NCBI GenBank assembly: GCA_000320605.2
Contig: KB445795.1
Coordinates: 2,162,475-2,226,474 of the forward strand
DNA length: 64,000 nt
Reading direction: 5' to 3'
DNA from: Gelatoporia subvermispora B
Taxonomy: Eukaryota; Basidiomycota; Agaricomycetes; Polyporales; Gelatoporiaceae
The position numbers and the translations under genes are program-made. A model generated the notes under the pieces. The model was not told the DNA's origin. It saw only the letters and a list, made by a program, of their open reading frames with translations, and searched no databases. This document shows positions 57,121 through 64,000 of the stretch, piece by piece. Position 1 is the stretch's first letter. Each line of letters starts with the position of its first letter.

Positions 57121-57328
57121 CGCGAGGAGGTCATGAGACTGGCCGGGATGGAAGTAGCGGTTCAAGAAGCGCACCCCGGGGTTTGTCCGAAACTTCATCA
57201 ACGCAATACTCTTTGGGTCACTGAGGTGTGTGCATTGAAGACAGTCAATAACTAGCCTTTCTCGAATCGTCGGCCCTCACTGTTGTTTTTGGAATAACTG
57301 TTGCTGCTACGAGTTGGATTCGTGAACC
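57121..57328. promoter_or_regulatory. Divergent promoter S9 hydrolase / GH105-like gene
   Basis: 208 bp between the two likely start codons, so both upstream regions overlap here. Confidence 0.4.
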
Positions 57329-58585
57329 ATGTCGTCCTCACTGCCGACCGAAGTTGCCACCCTCATTTCCCGCATGAGGCAGCTTCTCCCGCCTTTGCTT
57401 TCCACCCAACGTGCATCCTGGGAGCAAGGTGTCGCCGCGCAAGCCCTGCTGGAGTGCCATCAGTTGTTCACCCGCTCCGACCTCTCTTCCTCAGCTTCGC
57501 CTTTCGACCTCTTCCAGTACACCTATGCATTCGCACATGACACTCTTGTCAGGCAAGCTGAAGACGGTCGTATTGGGACACGCTTGAACGGCGATGGGAC
57601 ATCGGATGCCGGAGCCGCTGACCCAGCTTGCATTGGTGAGAGTATCTATTATGTCCTCCAGCAATCTCGCAGCGGCAGAGAAGTACCTGCTGCCGACGAA
57701 TTGGAGGAAGGGGTCGATAAGATGCTGGAATATGTCATGGAGAAGTGCTCACGTGCTCCAGTCAATGACTCTAATGAAGACATTGGCAGCAATTGGCTAC
57801 TATCTCATCGCATCGACACCGTACAGATCTGGTCAGACACCGTGTATATGCTCCCTCCATTCCTGGTCTCTGCTTCCCTATACCTCCTTTCTTTGGAGCA
57901 TGTTCACACACAGTATCAATCACGGCGACTGTTGACCATGGGCCTCCAGCAAGTGATGCTTGCTGCGAAAGTACTACAGGCGGAGACTGGAGAATGGTCG
58001 CATATATACGACTTGTCTACAAGTCAGTTCAAACGCAAAGCCTTTTGGGGGGTAGGCAATGGATGGGTGTGTGGAGGAATCTTACGGATACTCCGCCCTA
58101 TTGCATATGAAGCAAGGGATCCCTTGAGCCCACTGGTAGTGCTCATCCGGAGCGACCAAGAACTTATCGGGCAAATGCTACAATGCCACGATATCCTCAT
58201 GGACACGATCACAGCTTGCCTCCGCCATATGCGCACTGACTATCTCTTCCACGACATTCTTGACGACCCAGTGTCTTTCGTCGAGACGAACCTCTCTCAA
58301 GAGCTTGCGTACGCGCTATATCGCGTCCTTGACTTCCATCTCAATGAGACACCTCTCCCTGGCGTGGCATTCCCGCGACTGTCTCAGGAGACATTGGAAG
58401 AGTGGGAGAAGACTGCGGAGCACCTGCGTGACGCAGCAATCGCAAAGACGGACTCGATGGGATTTGTCCGGGATGTGTGTGGCAGCCCGAGCTTCGACAA
58501 GCTGGGTACCGCCGCAGAAGGACAAGCATGGGGGATTCTCATGGAGGTTGCTAGAGCAGAATATTTGCTACACAAACCGAGATGA
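57329..58585 (+). CDS. GH105/GH88-like six-hairpin glycosidase (unsaturated rhamnogalacturonyl hydrolase type), intronless
   Basis: Predicted enzyme removing unsaturated uronic acid from oligosaccharides made by pectate or rhamnogalacturonan lyases. Seen: 418 residues in one uninterrupted frame. ASWEQGVAAQALLE lies near the start, TVQIWSDTVYMLPPFLVSAS in the middle (the Asp of WSDT is the expected catalytic residue), then KRKAFWGVGNGWVCGGILRI, and FDKLGTAAEGQAWGILMEVA at the end. All are six-hairpin glycosidase blocks. No signal peptide is seen, so the enzyme should be intracellular, which is usual for GH105 acting on imported oligosaccharides. A sugar transporter gene lies downstream. The lack of introns is unusual among the split genes here. 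Confidence 0.85.
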   Translation: MSSSLPTEVATLISRMRQLLPPLLSTQRASWEQGVAAQALLECHQLFTRSDLSSSASPFDLFQYTYAFAHDTLVRQAEDGRIGTRLNGDGTSDAGAADPACIGESIYYVLQQSRSGREVPAADELEEGVDKMLEYVMEKCSRAPVNDSNEDIGSNWLLSHRIDTVQIWSDTVYMLPPFLVSASLYLLSLEHVHTQYQSRRLLTMGLQQVMLAAKVLQAETGEWSHIYDLSTSQFKRKAFWGVGNGWVCGGILRILRPIAYEARDPLSPLVVLIRSDQELIGQMLQCHDILMDTITACLRHMRTDYLFHDILDDPVSFVETNLSQELAYALYRVLDFHLNETPLPGVAFPRLSQETLEEWEKTAEHLRDAAIAKTDSMGFVRDVCGSPSFDKLGTAAEGQAWGILMEVARAEYLLHKPR

Positions 58586-58789
58586 AGATTATATTCGTAG
58601 GTAAAAGACATGCACTGTTCTCTGTGCCTGCTCCGATCGAATCAATGTGCCTTCACGGAAAAAGAAGAGATTAACAGATGGATTGGCACTATGGCATGCA
58701 GTGCTACAAAATTGGCGCCTAATTGAACACCCGCGAGTCGACCAAAATGCAAAAGCGCGCTGTGCCCATGGGCGTCCCACCACCTGTGG

Positions 58790-58815
58790 TTGTCCCCTTC
58801 GGGGTGACATACGAA

Positions 58816-58846
<31 letters not shown>

Positions 58847-58918
58847 GGCCCCTGCACAAGGATGACACGCTTTCCCGGAGTGGTAGACCTACGGGTCTCA
58901 ATATTTATATTCCTTTTT
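58790..58918 (+). ncRNA. U6: U6 spliceosomal snRNA
   Basis: RNA at the catalytic heart of the spliceosome. Seen: a 5' stem-loop gtccccttcggggtgac at 58791-58807. Then aattggaacgatacagagaa (58818-58837), holding the invariant ACAGAGA box that pairs with the 5' splice site. Then gattagcatggcccctgc with the AGC triad, and the internal stem-loop ending caaggatgacacgc. A 3' hairpin agacc-tacg-ggtct spans 58885-58898. The core is uninterrupted, so there is no U6 intron here. The 5' end is placed by the stem-loop and could differ by a few bases. The mature 3' end could lie before the T-run. No clear TATA box about 30 bp upstream. Confidence 0.93.
58914..58918 (+). terminator. RNA polymerase III T-run terminator of U6
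   Basis: Five T in a row following atatttatattcc. Pol III stops at runs of four or more T, and the U-tail is the expected Lsm2-8 binding end. Confidence 0.75.
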
Positions 58919-59229
58919 GCTAGAATGTTTGTCGACCTGCTTTGTCGCGACTGTGTAGAGTGCCGCGGAAGCAGCGCGAGGATGCGACGCGGGGTAATAA
59001 TAGCAGGCGCGCTTCGTCTACACCCTCACGCTTCGTTGACACCTCACGCCACTACATAGATTGGCTTGTGACTGGAGTCTCGCTTGTTCTTCTGTACCTC
59101 TGCATACATACAGCAAATAGACTCCTACGCGGACACGAATAATCACAGACCGTCGATCACCGCAAACTGCGGAGGTTTTATCAGAGCGTTTGAGCACCGC
59201 ATCGCTCGCGCAGTCGTCGTGCTACCACC
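58919..59229. promoter_or_regulatory. 5' region of the sugar transporter
   Basis: 311 bp between U6 and the ATG at 59230. I looked for a B box (GGTTCGANNCC) downstream of U6 and did not find a good match. Confidence 0.35.
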
Positions 59230-61265
59230 ATGGCCGGTGTACATGAGCCACATGCGTTCACGCTTTATGGATGGCTTGCATGTGTCTGGATCCTGATTGT
59301 ATCATTTCAGGCAAGAGCAGCAATTCGTACCTCCTCTGCTTGAGTAGCTGACTCGTAATAGGTACTACAGCATCCTCGGAAAACCTCACCTTGAGTACCC
59401 TCCTGACGTTGATCATCTAGTACGGGTACCACATCTCGGCCCTCAATCAAATACAGGATGTCTTGACATGTCAGACCACAACCTCTCCGGACTCCCCTTC
59501 GGCTATGGCTCCGACTTTCATAAGTCTCCCAACCTGCATCCCAATGTCGAAGGCGACGTTCTCCGCCGTCACCTCGGTGTACACGGTTGGCGGCCTCATT
59601 GGAAGCTTGTTCGCGAATGTATTCATGGATCGCCTGGGACGCAAGGGAGCATGTCGCGTGAGCGCTGCTGCTACCGCCCTTGGTGCAGGTCTGATGGGCG
59701 TCGCCGCGTCGCTCACGCCATTAACTATTGGACGGTACGTATAGCTAGCTACCTGGTATTGCTCAAAATATTAACACCTGCTTACACTATATAGATTGTT
59801 GACGGGAATAGGAGCTGGTATCGGCATCTGTGTCGGACCTATCTTTCTGTCTGAGGTCTGCCCACCGAAGATTCGGGGAACAGTGGGTGAGTTCCATTGT
59901 AGACCGGCTGCATGCATTGTAAGCTGACCTCCGATGATAGGTGTCCTCACGCAATTCGCCATTGTCATCGGCATCATGGTTACACAAGCCATGGGCTTGC
60001 AGTTTGCTACCCCGCATCAATGGCGCTTCGTCCTACTGTTTTCTACCGCCCTCTCTATAGCGCAGATACTCGTAGGCACTGTCATCATTGAGTCGCCCAC
60101 GTGGCTTGACAGGCATGGCATGCTCCAAGAGAAAGACAAGGCAGCGCGCAGAATCTGGAAGAGCGCACAGATCATGAGGTCCACCGACGGTTCGTTTGGA
60201 CCCTCTTCTGTGCGGCTGGGGGACTTGGCTTACGCGTCCGCAGCTCCGAGCGACGACACGCAAGACCCGCTGCTCGGCGCTGGCGAGGACGAGGAAGCTG
60301 CCCCCGTCAACAATGTCGCGAAGGCGTATGAGAACGAGGCTGCTATCTCTGTTCCCCAGTTATTGAAGTCGCCAGAGCTGCGCAGGCCGCTGACCATTGT
60401 CTGTTTCTCCATGCTCTGCCAACAGCTCTCAGGTAATACCTCAATTTCCAAATTTGTCTGTGCTCAGCTGACCATAACACGCCTCAGGTATCAATGCAGG
60501 TAATTTGCTGATCCGGTAAATAAAGTGCAGGCCGTCTGAACATTCGTCAGTGTTGTACTACAGCAATGATATCCTCTCGACAGCCCTTCCCGACCTTGGT
60601 CCCTACGTATCTCTTGGCATCACAGTCGTCAACTTCATCATGACAGCTGCGCCCATCTTCCTCATCGAGGTGCGGTACAGCAACCCGCTGCATGGATGAA
60701 GCATCACTGAGGTACTTTGACAGCGGTTCGGCCGTAGAAGCCTTCTGAGCGTCTCCGCCGGAGGAGCATTCATATCGCTGCTTTGTGTCGGTTTTGGCCT
60801 GAATTCCGACATGATCGCTCTTGCTAGTGTTGCTATCCTGACATTCGTGGCGTACGTTATCTCTGCCTCGCAATTGAACTCGGTTCCATGATTTCTCCAG
60901 TTCATTTGCTGTCGGGATTGGCCCGGTGCCCTTCGTCATGATACCGGAAGTATCGCCCAGACATGTATGTCTTTCGGGACGCCTCTTGAGGAGCGCCGTC
61001 ACTGATTTATTTTAATGAGGCTGTGTCCGCACTCTCTTCCGTCGGGTTGTCATTGAATTGTGAGTATATATCTTACGACCGCGTGTGGCTGAAGTAACGG
61101 CGTTTCTTTCCAGGGATAGCGAATTTCCTCGTTGGTCTGGTGTTCCTGCCTTTGCGCGACTTATTGGCGCATGGGGATGCCTCGAAAGAGGGTCGTGTTT
61201 TCTACGTCTTTGCGACTATGTTGGCCTTCTGTACATTCGTTTTGTTTGCGTTTTACCGGGGATGA
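59230..61265 (+). CDS. MFS sugar transporter (Vps73/YBR241C-like), with a 12-nt micro-exon
   Basis: Twelve-helix hexose/proton-type transporter of the sugar porter family; Vps73-like members sit on the vacuole. Seen: ATG 59230 and AFTLYGWLACVWILIVSFQ, then YGYHISALNQIQDVLTC. The signature blocks are MDRLGRKGA, TGIGAGIGICVGPIFLSEV, SPTWLDRHG, QQLSGINAVLYYSNDIL, ERFGRRSLLS, and GIGPVPFVMIPEVSPRHA. The long loop between the halves is acid-rich (about 60185-60330). The intron after SFQ (59311-59420) starts GC. GINA is encoded by a 12-nt exon at 60488-60499. The C-terminus is short (FYRG, stop 61263-61265), without the long tail of plasma-membrane hexose transporters, which fits Vps73-type proteins. 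Confidence 0.88.
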
Positions 61266-61624
61266 CCTTGTACAACTACAAGTGTTGCGTGGCAAGTTTC
61301 ACGGAATCGGATGGACTCGGATAGGAATTTCTTGGCTCGGTACATCAAGCGCACGAGGATCATGTACATTATTTATCGCGTCGGAGATTGTTCAAGCAAT
61401 GTCTCTAAGAGATTCGCTGGCCGAACTGCTACGCTTTGAGTGAGAAACGGACACCGCAAGTGGGAGGGTGGCGTCGGACGAGCGGGGTAGGTAGGGTATT
61501 ACGTCAGCATGCACTGCTAAGCTTGTGACGGCGCTCTCGGAATTGCGCAGTGCACAGCGGCGCGGCAGGCTCAAAGCTCCTCTCTCTTTCCCTCCATCCC
61601 TCTCACTGTATACTACTGCTTTCA
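61266..61624. promoter_or_regulatory. 5' region of CDC50
   Basis: 359 bp. A CT-rich tract (ctctctctttccctccatccctctc) just precedes the CDC50 start. No gene seen. Confidence 0.4.
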
Positions 61625-63100
61625 ATGCCCCTCTTCAACCGCATCAAGAATAGAGGCGACGGTGACGGTGACGCCGCCCCCAAGAAGGAGAAGGGGAGCT
61701 GGCGGAGACCTGCGAGTGAGTCTCTATATCATCCGGCGGGTACCCCTGCCTGATCGGTCGTCGTAACTTGCAGACACTGCATTCAAGCAACAGCGACTGA
61801 AGGCCTGGCAGCCTATTCTCACACCAAAGACTGTGCTCCCTACATTGCTCATCATTGGAGTCCTATTCGTACCCATCGCTGTATTGCTAATATGGGGCTC
61901 TGGTCTGGTACGTGGTGTCAAGCCCTGGGGTGACTCCCCTTGACGGATCTATGGACAGGTCACGGAGATGACCTTCGACTACACGCAATGCGAGAACCAG
62001 ACACCGTCGTCGTCAACGACTGACCTCAACCTGGTCGATATCCCCAGCTCGAGCTACTCTTATAGATTCAAGGCATCCGACGCCCACCCTCCCTTCACCC
62101 CGCCTCAGTATGCCTTTATTAACCAGTCCTCCAACACCGACGTCGACGTTTCGGAACGGCGGCAATGCATTATTGAGTTCGATGTGCCGTACACCCTGGA
62201 TGCATCCGTCTTCATGTACTACAAGCTCACAAACTTCTACCAAAACCACCGGAGATACGTGAAGAGCTTCGACAGTAACCAGCTACTCGGCAAGGCTCCG
62301 AGCGCGTCATCACTCAACAGCGGCGACTGCAAACCACTCGCTGAGATTGGATCCCAGGCCGTGTACCCTTGCGGTCTGATCGCGAACTCCGTGTTCAATG
62401 GTCAGGTCGCGAGACCTTGCGCCCGTCAGACGATCGACTAACTTCATTTTGTTCATGACTGCCAGATACGTTCTCAAACTTGACGTTGACGACGGACTCC
62501 TCTTCGACGTACAGCTTTACCTCAAATGGTATTGCCTGGCCCGGCGAGGCGAAGAAGTATAGCACTACATCGGGCTACTCGGATCTCTCGGATATCGTTC
62601 CTCCGCCCAACTGGGCCCTCCGCTTCCCGAACGGGTACACCAACTCGACTCCGCCGCCCAATTTGAAAGCCGACGAGCACTTCCAAGTATGGATGCGCAC
62701 TGCTGGCTTGCCGACGTTCACTAAGTTGTATGGACGCAATGACAATGACAAGTTAATGGCGGGCAGGTACCAGGTTACGGTTAACTTGAGTATGTTTCGG
62801 ATGCCTCCCTCGTTATAATAACCTGACGTCGCATTCCAGACTACCCAGTCCTGCCCTACCACGGAACGAAATCAGTTGTCATTTCTACCGTCTCCTGGAT
62901 CGGCGGCAAGAACCCTTTCCTAGGATGGGCGTATGTCGCTGTTGCTTCACTACTCGTGCTCTTGGCTGTGCTTGGCACTATACGACACATGATCAAGCCA
63001 AGGTATGTTCTACACATGCTGCGAGTTTTTGCGCCCGGTGTTGACGAAGTCGTGCGATAGGAAAATCGGAGACATGTCTTTGCTCTCGTGGAACCGATAA
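61625..63100 (+). CDS. CDC50: CDC50/LEM3 family beta subunit of P4-ATPase lipid flippase
   Basis: Chaperone and subunit needed for P4-ATPases (Drs2, Dnf) to leave the ER and move phospholipids. Seen: a basic start with [20 protein letters not shown], then [20 protein letters not shown] with TM1. The large luminal loop has cysteine pairs ([42 protein letters not shown]), [46 protein letters not shown] and a glycosylation-rich stretch. Then [17 protein letters not shown] and a second TM with a short [15 protein letters not shown] tail. All blocks are family signatures. Stop at 63098-63100. Five or so GT/AG introns. Confidence 0.95.
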
Positions 63101-63313
63101 TGTGTCGCAGTTGTTGTATTTATTGGACACCTCTCATTACGCTAGTCTCGTCGCTAAGAGTGGTGCATTGCGCTCGGAGTTTTGTTTGCTGTACACTATG
63201 GAATCTATTGACGTCGTACTCTACGGACGTGTCGGCCCGGTCACCCGTTTGACCCATCGTCCGTCCGTTGTCGATTGCGGTTGGATTTGGGCTGTCTGGA
63301 CCCGCTGCAAGGC

Positions 63314-64000
63314 ATGGCAGCTATCGCTAAGCATTCGACCAGAGCTTATCCTAGAGAGCCAACCATATTAGCTGGCCGAGAAGAAGTTCCATTGCCGGGA
63401 TACGAGCTGTGGATGACCTTCGTATGTCGTAAGATGTCGTATCACCTCCCACACCCTAGTCTGTTGTGTACTTCGTACCCCACCCGGAGGCCTTCTTGTG
63501 GTTGCGCCCAGGAATTGTGGCATGTGAGCTGACTAATGGAGCTGTTTCCTTGCAGATTAAGAATGTACATGTGGTGCCATCAACTCTCAACAGTGATACC
63601 TTTCTCGAGGCGCTGTCGGAAGCATTGCGTTGGTATCCTCATGCAGCCGGACGATTGCAGAGGCACGGATCGGACTGGAAGGTTAGCCTGTCCCACGACT
63701 TCGCACAGCATTTGATCATAGCTTCACGAGATAGATTTCACTGAGCAATTCGCCGATCCCAGTCGACTTCGAAATGAGAGAAGCGTTGGGCTACGAATCA
63801 CGGGAACCTCGAGTAGTCCGGGACGATCTCACAGGATGTTTGAACGTCCCCCCGAGTGGGAGTCACGCCGTGAATGAAGATGCTCCTTTGCTCCGGTTCA
63901 AGGTGGTCGTTGCAAAGTATGAGACGTCTATTGGCGTTTCATGGCACCATACACTCGGTACGCTAGGTTCGATCTTCCCAATTGCGAGAAATCGATAACT
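63314..64000 (+). CDS. BAHD-type acyltransferase (PF02458 transferase family), 3' end outside window
   Basis: Predicted CoA-dependent O- or N-acyltransferase; substrate unknown. Seen: ATG 63314, then YPREPTILAGREEVPLPGYE, an intron after LWMTF, SVVYFVPHPEAFLW, and after a further intron KNVHVVPSTLNSDTFLEALS with EALRWYPHAAGRLQ. This is the typical LxxxLxxxLxxYPxxAGRL block. After another intron IPVDFEMREALGYE, LLRFKVVVAKYETSIGVSW and HHTLG follow, the last being the start of the catalytic HHxxxD motif, with an intron right after it. The frame is incomplete, so length and integrity are unknown. Fungal members often occur in secondary-metabolite loci, but no such neighbours lie inside this window. 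Confidence 0.78.

Noticed and set aside
58741..58923. Short frames over U6 (60-85 codons)
   Set aside because: They follow the conserved RNA sequence and are not coding.
1..64000. tRNA, rRNA, CRISPR array, transposon ends
   Set aside because: I scanned for the T-loop motif GTTCGANNC, long direct or inverted repeats and transposase/reverse-transcriptase motifs and found none that hold. The gttcgaa-like hits lie inside coding exons.
63314..64000. Secondary-metabolite cluster suggested by the BAHD-type acyltransferase
   Set aside because: No synthase, P450 or other tailoring gene is near it in this window, so there is no basis for the claim.

Overview
The window is nuclear DNA of a filamentous basidiomycete, most likely an Agaricomycete. 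The genes are split by many short introns of about 50-65 bp. Homologues of fungal housekeeping families lie close together on both strands, often as divergent or convergent pairs. The protein styles (mL46, MBF1, TMA7 and VPS73-type transporter sequences) fit mushroom-forming fungi. No species can be named from sequence alone. Exon borders are hand-read from GT/AG (and a few GC/AG) sites plus family conservation.

Layout. 1-565 (-): N-terminal part of TRAPPC13. 1039-4522 (+): YME2. 5061-9458 (-): intronless FxFG nucleoporin of Nup1 type. 9739-11584 (+): gamma-tubulin. 11848-12524 (-): MBF1. 12883-13812 (-): MET8. 14437-15455 (+): tetraspanin. 16086-17980 (-): V-ATPase subunit H. 18145-19234 (+): mitochondrial ribosomal protein mL46. 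19332-20739 (-): NUC1/EndoG nuclease. 21363-23238 (-): RRM+R3H protein of Pin4/Cip type. 24216-26934 (+): a GAT-domain plus four-EH-domain protein. 27577-28242 (+): a decayed GAT fragment. 28770-31688 (+): striatin. 32086-33540 (-): class II cAMP phosphodiesterase. 34285-38662 (-): EDE1/Eps15 with UBA. 38981-39914 (+): UBE2C-type E2. 40821-41279 (+): a doubtful small protein. 41645-42065 (-): TMA7. 43276-45632 (+): GPI-anchored GH13 alpha-glucanotransferase-like enzyme. 46083-53297 (+): NOT1. 53632-57120 (-): secreted S9-type serine hydrolase. 57329-58585 (+): GH105/GH88-like hydrolase. About 58790-58918 (+): U6 snRNA. 59230-61265 (+): MFS sugar transporter. 61625-63100 (+): CDC50. 63314 to the end (+): a BAHD-type acyltransferase, cut by the window.

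Most genes are unrelated housekeeping functions: nuclear pore, spindle, vacuole, mitochondrion, mRNA decay, signalling. Two regions stand out. Between 24 and 38.7 kb lie two EH-domain endocytic genes and a broken GAT fragment. One of these genes encodes an N-terminal GAT domain fused to four EH domains and a C-terminal PPxY motif, an architecture I do not recognise as described. It sits 8 kb from a conventional EDE1, and the two share an intron position inside EH domains.

The second theme is splicing. Conserved protein sequence can only be read through micro-exons of 2 nt (MBF1), 7 nt (GH13 active site), 9 nt (TMA7) and 12 nt (sugar transporter), and two introns appear to use GC donors.
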